The notes beneath the pieces are model-generated. The model made no database searches, had not been told where the DNA came from, and worked only from the letters and a program-made list of their open reading frames with translations. A program made the position numbers and the translations under genes. DNA of 64,000 bases, from NCBI GenBank assembly GCA_951217055.1, contig OX578276.1, positions 139,125,582 to 139,189,581 on the forward strand, written 5' to 3'. Positions within the stretch are counted from its first letter, which is position 1. The number at the start of each line of letters is the position of its first letter. Below are positions 24,377 to 36,491 of the stretch, piece after piece. This DNA comes from Gerris lacustris. Taxonomy: Eukaryota > Arthropoda > Insecta > Hemiptera > Gerridae.

Positions 24377-25275
24377 ACAAGATAAAGAACTAAAAAAATT
24401 CAACTCAGACTAAAACAAAAGCAAAAAAAGCCTATATAGAAGCTGTCAAAACAGACATTCTACTTGACATCAAAATAAAATATATGACAGCTCACACAAA
24501 CACTGAAAAAAGGGGGAAAAAATCGTGATAAAAAACTCAGGAATGAACTGAATTGAGAGACGTCCCATGACTCCATTATCGTAAAAAAGATAGAACAAAA
24601 CTTCTAGATGTATCAATTAACTGCCAGATAAATTTTACCTTTTTCCATTTTAAACTTTACTAGTTTATTTCTGGTTTTAGTAGAAAAGTAAAACTAATTA
24701 TTGTTTTTAGCCTCCTTCTTTTGTAAAACAAAAATACAAAACTTGTTAGGAAATAAAAGTTTTTAGTAGAAATTAGTACAGAGGAAAAAACCTCTTGAAT
24801 TGCAATTATATAAATTAAAAGCGGCCGCAGAATTAAAAAGAAACTGAAGACAATTATATTAAGACAAAACAAAAGGAGTTAATAATGCAACCGAGTGAAT
24901 TAAGCAGTTAACATTAATATGTCAACATCTGATTCTAAAGGGTTTTAATCTGCTGATACTAATTTAATGACGATATTTATCAAGTCAAATTATATTATAA
25001 CTTGCCATTTATTTTTAAAAATAAATATAAACTTTTGAATAACGTAGTAAAGAGGACCTGAAAACCCTCTATCGAATTCTAGGATAGTTTAGCGGATTTA
25101 TCAATTTAATATGGTGCAATTTAAGGTGAAAAATACATTTCAGAGTTGAGAAAATAAAATATTTTATTCTATTAAAGTTAAAAGCTTTATTTTATTTTAG
25201 TAGTTTTTCACTCGGAATCTTAAGCGAACAAAGCATCATTAATGATATAAAAATATAACGAGAGAAGAGATATAT
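24372..25275. other. Unassigned AT-rich sequence
   Basis: No coding or repeat structure recognised. Confidence 0.5.
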
Positions 25276-25294
25276 AACACACACACACACACAC

Positions 25295-25359
<65 letters not shown>

Positions 25360-25360
25360 A
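25276..25360. repeat. (AC)n(AT)n(AC)n microsatellite
   Basis: AC repeats, then AT repeats (25298-25348), then AC repeats. Confidence 0.95.
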
Positions 25361-26327
25361 ACACTTCCCCACCTACGTCATACACCTTATGTATCACGAA
25401 TTTGTTTTGTCTTCATCTTTCTTTCTTTAACAAAATGTCGCTAAAGTTTAACACAACGGATTAAAGAAAAGCTATTTTGCTTGGTCTCCGACAGAATTCA
25501 AACTTACATTTCTCTAATTATTTTAATAATATTGCTCAATTTTTCTATGTTCAGTTCTTTTTTTTCGTTTATTATACAGCCAAAACTATAAAAACTAACT
25601 ATAACAAGCCGCTTGTCTCGCTTAAGCTAAATACACCAAAGTAACAACACAGAGTAGGTGACCCCACCCAGTGGTGGTGGTATTCCAATAATTTCAATTA
25701 CAATATATGTGTCGCCTTGGATTGCCAGTAATAAATGGAGAGGATAGGTTCTGGACGAGAGGATTAGGATGGTGGAGCAGCTTGTCGTGGAAGGATTTGT
25801 AACGAGATGATGCTAGAATGTGGACGTCACATTTTAGGACGTTATGGGGCAAGAATAGTAAAGGAATTGGAGTGCAGGAAATCTATCAAACTACAAAATT
25901 TCTCTCATTGAGATGGGATTGAAGGATGAGGTAATTGGTTAGGGTAGGATTTCCTTGCTTTTTCACAGAAGTCCCTGGTGCTATCTTGACAAAAGCCTTA
26001 AATTCCAGAAAGGCTGCCGAGCCATACTGGTTTTTCTCAAGAGCGGATAAGATGCTGTCACGGTGACATTTAAATAGTGGAGCGTTCTGCTTGAAACCCA
26101 AATTAATAATTAGGAAGGATATTTTTGAATTGAAAAACACAGAATTCATCCTATAATTCTGTGAAGGATATGTTTTTTGGAGGATTCTACCAAAAACTGG
26201 TAAAAGAGTAATAGGTCTGTAGGAGGGAGGTAAATGGTGAGGTTTAGAAAGTTGTGGAATCATTATTATCAAGGAGTTTTTCCATTGGGAAGAGTGTTAG
26301 GTATTATATATATTCTAAGAGTATTGT

Positions 26328-26441
<114 letters not shown>

Positions 26442-26481
26442 GTAAGAAATAGAGTAGCTTTATTGAAAAGGTGTTTTAAAC

Positions 26482-26801
26482 AAGCCAACTACGGTCCAAC
26501 TTGGTCGTACGGCAATGTCGGATTGGGCGGTTGGGTCTACCCCACACTCGGTCCCACACGGACTTCCAACCTCAGTCTCACTTCTGCAACTGAACTAGAA
26601 CGTTCGAATAGGTTGATGAGTTGAGGTTGGATGCACGGATTAGGGGCGGGGCTTGTTGGATCCGTGTTGGATGCACGGGGAATCCGACACGACCTTATCG
26701 TACGACATGTTGTCAACCACCCCACTCACAAGCCAACTGTCTTACCACATTGGCTCGGTGGAGTGAGTGTCGTACGTCAAGTTGGACCGTGAATGGCTGG
26801 C
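26482..26801. mobile_element. GC-rich MITE (about 320 bp) inserted in the Jockey remnant
   Basis: The left end GCCAACTACGGTCCAACTTG is mirrored by the right end CAAGTTGGACCGTGAATGGC, with further pairing at CGTACG. It is much GC-richer than its surroundings. The reverse-transcriptase remnant resumes on either side. Target duplication not resolved. Confidence 0.65.
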
Positions 26802-26965
26802 ATTAGAATGTTTGTTGTAATTAGGTCATGCCAAGGGGCTTAGATGTTCGGAAGGGATTTAAAAATGTGAGCAATATCAGATGGATGGAAAGCAGAAGGG
26901 GAAGGTGTCAACTATCTCTTCAACTCGTATATAACTATAGCTTCAGCTTTAACCTTATTTTTCAT

Positions 26966-27465
26966 AACTGCTTTTTTCATAAATATATAAATAGGTAAAG
27001 AAACAATTTCATGAAATTCAGCTTAGTACTCATTATACCTTTCCCCGTTTCATATATTAAAGTTTTAATAAAGAATCCTAGCTTTTACTACTATTTTTTA
27101 ACTACCATCATTTGACAGTATATTCAGAAGGAGTGTTTTTATTTAGAGAAAAATGAGATGCTCCATCCTTATCTATGAAGATTCACCATTCAGCTTTAAA
27201 TTTTATAGCGAGGATAATAAATAGCTGTAAGTCTAAGGTGCTCAAAGTTATAGAGCATTAACTATAATCAATTTTGAGAATTCTTGTTCCTTGTTTATGA
27301 GCTAAGGCCTCGTTGTTATTTACGTTTAGTTGTTGTGTACTATCAATAAGCTAATAAATTAAGTACATGATTTGAGTAAGATATTAAATAAATAAGTAAG
27401 ATAAGTAGATAAACAATAAATTCAAGAGAATAATTTTTTTTAAAAAACCAACAAGTAAGAATAGA
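26966..27465. other. Unassigned AT-rich sequence
   Basis: Nothing recognised. Confidence 0.45.
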
Positions 27466-27600
27466 ATTCCGGAGGTTACGACTTCATAGTGGATGTAGGT
27501 TACGACGTTTCACCGCTAGCATGGGAGCAATGTGTACGAGTACATCCTGAAGATGGCTCCATGGCTTCCCTAGAGCCATGCGTTTTCAAGTTCACGTTGT
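27466..27600. repeat. Relative of the 4.6-kb palindrome with hammerhead-like motif
   Basis: Shares TTCCGG.GGT, CATAGTGGATG and CGACGTTTC with 4.62-4.67 kb. A CCTGAAGATGGCTCC block lies at 27546. Confidence 0.45.
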
Positions 27601-27699
27601 TACTTATGCTGTTGTATTGAGTAATTTTTTGAGTGGAGAGAAGGTTTTAAATAGAGTTTAAAACTGTTTAAAATATACAAGTTATTGTTGACAAACCGT

Positions 27700-27912
27700 T
27701 TCACGTGCGCACAAACATATATTTATTACAACTTATATCTTAAAAAGTGCAGATCCGATTTTAATGAAATTTAGACGGTTTGTCGAAGTAGCCCTGTGAT
27801 AGCCCCAGACCAATTTCAGCCGTCTATGCTCTTTAAATTTTGCTAAATTGAAAAGTATCAATCATGTGAAAAAATAAATCAATTTTACAGATTTAAAACA
27901 CGGGGGGGGGGG
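27700..27912 (+). mobile_element. Degenerate family-2 core fragment
   Basis: GATCCGATTTTAATGAAATTT and the GCCC..ATAGCCCC..TTTCAGCCGTCT block match the core of family-2 elements at 33.3 and 57.4 kb. It ends in a G tract (27902-27911). Confidence 0.5.
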
Positions 27913-27996
27913 AGGGGAATTTAATAAATTTGATTAAAAGCAGTGAATGAAGGCTGTAAGGTGTAAGAAAGAATAAAACTTCATTTTTTCATAGGA

Positions 27997-28029
27997 AACG
28001 TTTCGACCCTTATTAAGGTCATCTTCAAT
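27997..28029 (-). repeat. Hammerhead-core-like short hairpin motif
   Basis: The minus strand reads TTGAAGATGACC, a short loop, GGGTCGAAACG. See the finding on recurrent motifs. Confidence 0.35.
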
Positions 28030-28533
28030 CCTTTATAAACTGTAACAAATAATTTAGTTTCACAAATGAATCCTAATTTATTCAAACTTCATCAACAAGT
28101 CTTATATTTTTAACTTTATATAATTTACATAAACTGGTCACTTTTATAGCCATTTTCAACTATTCCTTTATAAATTGATAAACATATATAATATTTCAAA
28201 ACAGATTAGAAAATATTCCACAACCCACAAATATAAATAATAATAATTAGTAAAAATTAGTTACAAGTTTCATTTGTCAACATCGAAAATTTAAAAAAAT
28301 GTAATCTCCATAAGAGAGTGTCATGATATATTAATTACAATTAACTAATTGACGGTTAAATCAGATTTTAATAAATTAAATATTAATACATGTAACATAG
28401 ACAAAAAAACAAACATTTCAAATTAACAATAATAATAATAATAATGAAACGACTACCACAGCAAAGAAGAATTATATAACAAGCATTACTATAAATTTTG
28501 GAAAGGAACTATCACCGAGTACGTTTTTGTTCT

Positions 28534-28593
28534 AAATTTGATAACTCAGGCATTATAAGTGTACTTACCTTCATGCCTGAATTATCAAATTAG
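28534..28593. repeat. 60-bp hairpin
   Basis: AATTTGATAACTCAGGCAT is mirrored by ATGCCTGAATTATCAAATT with one mismatch and a loop of about 20 bases. Confidence 0.65.
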
Positions 28594-28726
28594 AGGTAAC
28601 CAATCAAATAATAGTTTTTAGCAGGGAATTCCCTGATAGGGATCATTAGCTTTTAATTAAATTTAGTTTATACTATTAGAGTGTATATATTTGCTAGCAT
28701 ATTTGGATTATACAGTGAAAAATAAT

Positions 28727-29445
<719 letters not shown>

Positions 29446-29687
29446 ACTGTTTTATTATTATTATTAGTTATATGTTCATTATTTTTCACTGTATAATCCA
29501 AATATATCTAACACAAAGGAATTAAGACCAGAAACTTCATTTTAATAATAAATTATATAAATATAATAACAAAGAGAATAATTATGGTGTAAACTTCTAT
29601 TTGTGTTGACCGGAGCATACTGTCAACACTACATATAGACTGTTGTTTGGAAATTATAATTACGCGTAAAATAAATTACGCGTCTAG

Positions 29688-29800
29688 TGCGGAAAGTAGC
29701 ATTTTGCATACGAGTATGGAGTTTGCACCCGAGCGATTGCGAGGGTAGTAAAACCACACGAGCAAAGCAAAATGCAGTTTTCGCACGAGTTGCGAACCGT
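29688..29800. repeat. 113-bp CpG-containing foldback hairpin
   Basis: GTGCGGAAAGTAGCATTTTGC is mirrored, with mismatches, by GCAAAATGCAGTTTTCGCAC around a GAGCGATTGCGAGGG centre. Confidence 0.55.
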
Positions 29801-31669
29801 ACTTTATCTACGATTGTTGGATTTTAATAATAAATACAGAAAAAAACAGTTACTTTAATTAAACAAACAGCAAATTAGTTTTGTTAAATGTAAATAAACA
29901 CGCTAATCGTGCACTAAGGTGAAGAATTCTTCGTTATTATTAAAATCCAAAATATGAAACGCGCATGCGCAATGAATACAACTACGAAAAGAATCACTTT
30001 CTACACATCTAAACAGAGATAAAATGTTTATATTTCGTATCAATCGTAGATAATATTTTCCTTTAGGGAACACCTTGCAGGTCGAATTATTTGACATATT
30101 TCCGAATTGGTAAACTTATTGTTTGATATAATTTGGGTTTTTTTTCTAGCAGTAGTGTGCTGTTTGAAAACTGTTTCAGTTTACCGAACACCTTACTTAG
30201 TCAATGTTCGCGTCGCTGAAGAGAACCGTTAGGTTCGAAAACGACAGTAAATAAATTCCTATAAACAAAAACCCAATTTGCGGTTCTTGTTCACAAGTCT
30301 TTAAGCGGCAAAGGTGTTTGCTCTTTAACAAAAGGACTGGTTTCACAAACATATTCTTTGAGACAAAAGTTTCTACGCTCAGTTTGTTTACATGATGTTC
30401 TTTCGTTCTTTCGGAACTCTTCTGCCAGGAGTGTAAGTCAACACTGACACTATCCTGAGACAGTCAATAATTCCCTAATTCAGAAAAATCAAGTAATTTG
30501 ACTGTTACATTTATCTTAATCAAGATTTACCAGTTTCTGCAGCAAAAATCAAACCTACATAGTGTAGTAACGCATTTTTATAAACTAATACAAGAAAAAA
30601 TAAATGACATACTTAAAATGAGTGCAATTATTGCTTTTAGAAGGATTGATTATTAAATTAAAAAAAATAAATAAATTAAATTTAAAAGCATTTCAACCGA
30701 TTCTTGGCTCTTCAATAAGACCCCAAGAGGAATTTTCTCGAGAATCAATTTTTTTGAATGTGTCTGATATTTAATTTCATGGAATCGCCTGTTTCCTTTT
30801 ATTGCTGTCGACGGAAAACAATTTTTTCCTCATGAACCTCTCGTCCATTAGAAATTATTTGAACGTTGGACGAAGGGGTAGAGCCGATAGTGTGCTTAAA
30901 AAAATCATTCTTTTTATAGGAGGACGTTGGTGGAAAGAGTCTATAGGTTAAGTGGCCCACCCCTCTACTAGAGGCAGTTAAGTGCTCCTAGCCCTGAACA
31001 CTTAAGTGCCCCCGTAGCGTAGTTAAGTGCTCTCCAGAGTGTACTTAGACTACCCCCTCTCAGTTCGTTACTTTTTAAATCTCTATGATTCAATTCCTAA
31101 AATGGTTTCTCCATGACTTGACTATGTTTAGAAAACTATAAATGAATTAATAACATTAAAAAACATGGGGTTGAGTCATTATATTTATTATCTCGAAAAA
31201 ATTTAGAGCTCTTGAAAAGTTTCCAAATTGAAAATAGGAAACTTTTAATAGCTTTTGTATCCGTAGAGAACATGGTAAATTAAACTTTAAATAACTAAAC
31301 TTTGTATGGGAAAGAAGTCATAAAAATAAATACAAAAATAAAAGAAATTCAACAACACAATATTAAATAATTAATAGAAGTAACCTACTATTAGTTGATG
31401 CATATAATGCATGTTAGATGTTGCTGGGGTTTAAAATCTAGATTTTAAATAAAAATTATTATTTATCTGTCAAAATATAAACAGACTTGTTTAAAGACTT
31501 AAAGAAATAATTTATTTTCTATTTGATCAAATATTTAGGTATTTTAGGTGTAAGAACTGATAGTCATATTGAGTTGTTCTTACAATTCATAATATTAAGG
31601 AAAGCAAAATTATGGAAAAAAAACCCCTCAATTATGGTTCTTAACCTCTCGCTTTGCTTCAACATTATA
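29801..31669. other. Unassigned
   Basis: No coding region recognised. A TTAAGTGC-like block recurs three times between 30980 and 31040. Confidence 0.45.
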
Positions 31670-32023
31670 CAGAGTGATCCAAAAGTTCGGAAACGGCTTA
31701 ATATCTCCGGTTATAATTGAGATATTAAGTTCCCGTTTGCGGGTATCTTAATCATTTGTAAAAAAAAAAAACTACTTTTTTGGTGGGTAATCATTTTTTC
31801 CGGCATTGGATTGAACTTTCAAATTTTAAATTGGAACACCCATAAAGTGATACATTTTTTGGAAAGCCCTTAAAAAAAGAAAACATTTGCCGCAAACCCG
31901 AGCTTTCTATCTACTCCCGTTCCAAAATGGCGGACACTCAAAGTGTAAAAAATTACTCTTTTTTTGTTATTTTCAATAGTTATATATAAAATTCATAAAT
32001 TCAATATTAGTAAGATATAAAAA

Positions 32024-32649
32024 ATCGGTCCGAGACAACTCAGACAAACTTTCTCATATACGAGTTCATAATTATGTAGCCCAGTGTTTTCCATTTATTA
32101 GTTTTCGTATATAAATATAATTATTATTGTGCATTTCATCAAAATTTATCATAAAAATAACTTCTCCCAGGCGGGGAATCGAACCCGGGCTCTCTCGGTC
32201 CTCGTTTTCAGCTATTTTCTCAGGAACTAGATTTTTCCCGGGAAAACGGCTTATATCGTTGGATTCGTATTTAAATGGACTATATTTTAGAATTTTTTAA
32301 TCAAAATCGTCGGAACCGTTTTCGAGAAATATTTTTTTTTCACGTTTTTTTCAGAGTTTTTGGAGAGCAGCGCCTCTAAATTTGGAGCTAAAATTCATTT
32401 CTTGATTTCGCCTCGGGGTATGATTTTTCTGAACATGTATGCCAAATTTCGTCAAAATCCGCCCAGTAGTTTAGGCTCCAGGCGTCTGCACAGACGACAG
32501 ACAGACGACAGACAGACGCCAGACAGACATTTTTTAAAAACCACTTTTTTGGACTCAGGGGACCTCAAAACGTGTAAATCCATCAAAATCTCAAAATTGA
32601 ATTTTCGCGCCATCACAATACATTCTCTTTATATGAGAAAGTAAAAATC
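32024..32649 (-). mobile_element. Helentron-like element, family 5
   Basis: On the minus strand the 5' end is ACTTTCTCATATAAAG, followed by a GTCT-type microsatellite (plus 32490-32530). Near the 3' end is CGTATATGAGAAAGT, then GTCTGAG-TTGT-CTCGGAC, a 7-bp stem-loop with one G-U pair, then CGATTTTTT. This is the same plan as families 1-3. Confidence 0.6.
32172..32194 (-). promoter_or_regulatory. RNA polymerase III B-box-like sequence
   Basis: The minus strand reads GAGCCCGGGTTCGATTCCCC, matching the T-arm of tRNA genes (GGTTCGANNCC). No A box or acceptor stem pairing was found upstream, so this is not a tRNA gene. It may be a fragment of a tRNA-derived SINE. Confidence 0.4.
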
Positions 32650-32965
32650 GGTCCAAGACAACTCCGACTAACATTCTCATACAATCTCGGTCCCAGATCC
32701 CAGGGAACATACTTAGTTAGTTATCAAGTCATAGTTTCCGAGATAATGATGAAAAAAAATTTGATTTCCATGAAAATCAAAAACAAAAAGTAAACAACCA
32801 CCTGTTGTACACATTTTAAATAATACCAATTAACTTAGCATCACGTAGGTTTATCATCGATGCGAGCCTAATGCAATAAACATTTAATTTTATATTAATA
32901 TTTTATGGGATTTGGGACCGAGATTGTATAAGAATTGTTAGTCTGAGTTGTCTTGGACCGATATT

Positions 32966-34590
32966 GCTTCCGAGCTTACCGAAGGTAACGGAAGCTATGT
33001 GATCGTTCTGAAGAACGAAAAAATTTTTGGTCTCCGATTTCAAAAATTCCAAGACAGAAATCCGTTTCAGACATCAGGGATCATTTTTGGTTCCGTGTCT
33101 ATCTGTCGGTCTGTCGGTCTGTCGTTCAATTTTTGCGAACCACCATATCTTAAAAACTACACGTCCAATTTTAATGAAACTTGGGTGGTAGGTCATAAGT
33201 AGCCCATTAATGGTCCCATGTAGGTTTCAACCTTCTGCTTACATTTGTTTGTCATCCACATGCTCACAAACATACATTAATTTACAGCCATACCTTTAAA
33301 AGTAATCATCTGATTTTTATGAAATTTTTATGGTTTGTTGAAAGTAGCCTGCAGATAACACCTGCTTAATTTCAACCTTCTGCGCACTTTAAAACGAGCT
33401 AAATAATATGTCTTATACTATAAAGCCGCATGGCTAACTGACTCACTGACTGACATTAATGTTATTCCACTTCCAGAAGAGCTAGAGACTTGTGGTTTGC
33501 GCCATTCGACGCGCAACGTCCATATTGTGAACAAAAATAAATATACAAAGTTCACTTTTCCCCCTTCTTCCCCCCTTAAAAAAATAAAAATGGGTGACTT
33601 GATTTTTAAGCTGGTTTGGGGGCTTATTGCGGCTAAACGGTAAGTCGTAATAGAAATTGGATAGCACAAGTGCTAACTAATTTTAAAATATCTACAACTT
33701 TAGTCCTATGAGTTTTTGTCGTATCATCATCGGTTATACCTTAGATGGTGACAGTTTTGGTATTTTTTGGTTTATTTTTTCCATTTTTGTCTTTGAATGG
33801 CCATAGTTTCTATAATAGTTGGCCGATTTTATTTCTGATTGCGGCGATTGAATCTTACACTAATGCTCTTTAAATTGAGTATATTTTATTTCATTAGTTC
33901 ATTCTACTTGCTGAGACTATGCGAGTAAACGTTTTCCCGTGCGACGTGTCACGTGACCACTTTTTTTGGTTTTTAACATTGTGTCGTATATCATTTTAAA
34001 GACCTTGATATGTACATTAAAGCTATTTTTATTTATGTACTTTTGTACCGATTTATAATTTTGTTGTAGGTTAAAGGGTTTAAATACTTTTTTGATATTA
34101 GGTTTTTTATTTATATGTATTTATTAGTTGAATGAATGCCCTTTTGAATTGTTTGTATTTTAAAAATATAATTTTGGTACCTCAGAGTACAGGGGTACAA
34201 ATGTTAAAGTTAATCTTTTATAATATTATGTATATCGTTGAAAAGCTTTTGCATAGTAGATTAATTTTTGTTACATTCTATTTTGTGTTATTTTTAGTTT
34301 TGAGGGGGGTAAAATAAAAAAATAAAAAAACTGTTTATACAGCGGTTTCTACGATTTGGTTGCAGTTTTATATTTGTTTATTAAATTAATTTTATGTGCG
34401 CTAACATTTGGTGCTTGTTGGAGGCTTTGTTTCTCCAACAAATGTTTAAATTTCTTTAACTTTATTAAATATTTACTGGATCAGTGCCGCGCCGTTCCAA
34501 CTTTTTGATTATTTTAATCGAGGTATTTTTCTTAATTTGGTCACTTCTTTGCGAGGAAGCTATGTGCCACATTAATTGGCAGAGTATTTT
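32966..34590 (+). mobile_element. Helentron-like element, family 2, long copy
   Basis: 5' GCTTCCGAGCTTACCGAAGG and 3' GCGAGGAAGCTATGTGCCAC..TTGGCAG ends are both present. The interior is longer than in other copies because another repeat, starting near 33410 (TCTTATACTATAAAGCC then GACTGACTGAC), appears inserted. A TGTC/GGTC microsatellite lies at 33096-33124. Confidence 0.6.
33845..33890. repeat. Dispersed repeat carrying the empty site of the 60.3-kb MITE
   Basis: CTTACACTAATGCTCTTTAA here matches the flanks of the 60.27-kb MITE joined together with a single TAA. A second empty relative lies in inverse orientation at 62.58-62.62 kb. Confidence 0.65.
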
Positions 34591-34929
34591 TATAACTTAC
34601 TAAACTATTGAAAATAAAAAAATTCGCTAAAAGAGTAATTTTTTACACTTTGAGTATCCGCCATTTTGGAACGGGAGTAGATAGACAGCTCGGGTTTGCG
34701 GCAAATGTTTTCTGTTTTTAAGGGCTTTCCAAAAATGTATCACTTTATGGGTGTTCCAATTTAAAATTTCAAAGTTGAATCCAATATGGCGGCAACCAAT
34801 ATGGCGGAAAAATATGACCCACCAAAAGAGTCGTTTTTTACAAATGATTAAGATACCCGCAAACGGGAACTTAAAATCTCAATTATAACCAAACTTTTGG
34901 ATCACCCTGTATAATACTAGCCCATATCT

Positions 34930-35220
34930 TTTTATTTTTTTTTTTTTATTATAAATCCTTTATATATTTATGTATTTGGTTGTGTGAGTCGTCGGCAGGT
35001 TAATTTAGTTATTAATAAATCAATTTATTTATTAATTAAAAAATAAATATATTTATTAATCAATAGATAAACATATATATTAATTAACAAATAAAAAAAA
35101 ATAAAAAAATAAAGATATAAATTAATTAATTGATTAATTAATGAATAAATACAATTATTAATAAATAAATTTATTAATTACATAAATTATTTATATATAA
35201 ATCAATCAATTATAATGAAT
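34930..35220. repeat. AT-only low-complexity tract
   Basis: Runs of ATTAATTAAT and AAATAAAT dominate from about 35000. Confidence 0.8.
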
Positions 35221-35485
35221 TTGATTGAATGCTTTTGTATTGGTACAGAGGCTATGTGCCAAGTTTCAGCTCGAGTCAACTAGAAGAAGGTTAATTTGCT
35301 ATCCAAAGAACTGGACGGCAAACGAGAGGCACAAACAAACAGACACAAAAACGAACAAAATCGAAATTAATATAAAGGATTCTATACTAAAATCCTTTAT
35401 TCATTATTTATTTTTTGATATCTAACAGAGAACAGCTTAACACTGCTTCACCCCAAGGTTCCCTAAGTGGACTTATTCTATGATA

Positions 35486-36491
35486 CCACAGTGGGATTTT
35501 GACATTAGCTGGGAGTATCTACTTCCTTCAAGACAAGACTGGGAACCTGGAGATGATCCTAAAATACCCCCAGGAACTGACATGTAGTTCACCGATGGGT
35601 CCCGAATCGAAGAATTATCCGGGGCTGGGGATTTCTGTGCAGAACCCCAATATGAGCTTACTGTGGGCTTAGGCTTAGGCAAATATGCCACTGTATTTCA
35701 GGCAGAGATATATGCAAATTTGGCCTGTTCTCAAATTATCCTGAATAAAAAAATCTTTAACAGACAAATCAGAATCTACTCTGACAGCCAGGCAGCTATC
35801 AAAGCACTGGTTGCACCAAGGAATACATCTAAGCTGGTTGCTGAGTGCTAAAGCTATCTCAACACTCTTGGTCAACTTAACAAGGTACAACTGATATGGG
35901 TTCCTGGACATTGTGGCATTGAGGGAAATGAGATTGCTGACCAGTTAGCTAAAACGGGTTCCAATTCGATCCCAATTACACCAGAACCAGTTGTTGGCGC
36001 GCCACGTTGTGGAGTAAAACATTCCATAAGGACATTCATGAGGTTAGATATGAACAGAATATGGAACAGTGCTTCAGGTATGCGACAATCTAAAATTATG
36101 ATCCGGGAGCAATCTCAGTATCATACCAGATTGCTGCTCACACTCAAAAACAATCCTGTCATCTTTCGACAGGCTTTCTTACTGGACAATGTAGGCTAAA
36201 TTGACATCTACATATGCTTGCTTAGCAGAAAGCCCAGTGTGCAGACTGTGCGAGGAAGAGGATGAAACCCCTTCTCACCTTATTAGTAGTAGCTGTCCTG
36301 CATTAACACGCCTGAGGTGGAGAATCATTGCGACGGCTTGGAAGAAGACTGTCACAAAACCGTGTTTTCAAATTTTACAGGAGAAGCAAAAGAAAAAAGT
36401 GACTATTTTTGATGTCGAATTTATTGACCTTATGGTTGTTGGATTTGCTTTATATTATAATAACTTCTTCTATATACTTCAGAAAACCTAG
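35486..36491 (+). pseudogene. Jockey-like ORF2 remnant: RNase H domain and C-terminus
   Basis: From 35486 the frame gives PQWDFDISWEYLLPSRQDWE, then FTDGS with the first RNase H Asp (35594-35596). QAEIYA carries the Glu (35705-35707), IYSDSQAAIKAL the second Asp (35783-35785), and WVPGHCGIEGNEIADQLAK the last Asp (35939-35941). All four acidic residues are in one frame and retained. The frame has stops at 35585 (TAG just before FTDGS), 35849 (TAA) and 36197 (TAA). After a shift it continues as CRLCEEEDETPSHLISSSCP, the Cys/His segment usually found near the end of such proteins, and stops at 36491. The reverse transcriptase is not attached. RNase H in this arrangement is known from Jockey/I-like non-LTR elements. 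Dead copy, probably 5' truncated. Confidence 0.88.

Larger units (their letters stand above)
31670..34909. mobile_element. 3.2-kb mariner-like foldback holding nested elements
   Basis: CAGAGTGATCCAAAAGTT at the left and AACTTTTGG..ATCACCCTG at the right are inverted ends, each flanked by TA (31668-31669; 34910-34911). The arms extend about 330 bp inward, with shared GGGTGTTCC, CGGGTTTGCGGCAAATG and CCAAAATGGCGG blocks. The interior is filled by a family-5 element (about 32024-32649), a 317-bp inverted pair of family-5-like 3' ends (32647-32963) and a family-2 element (32966-34590). No transposase was found. Confidence 0.75.

Noticed and set aside
32160..32240. tRNA gene
   Set aside because: Only the T-arm/B box is present. 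No acceptor, D-arm or anticodon arm can be paired.
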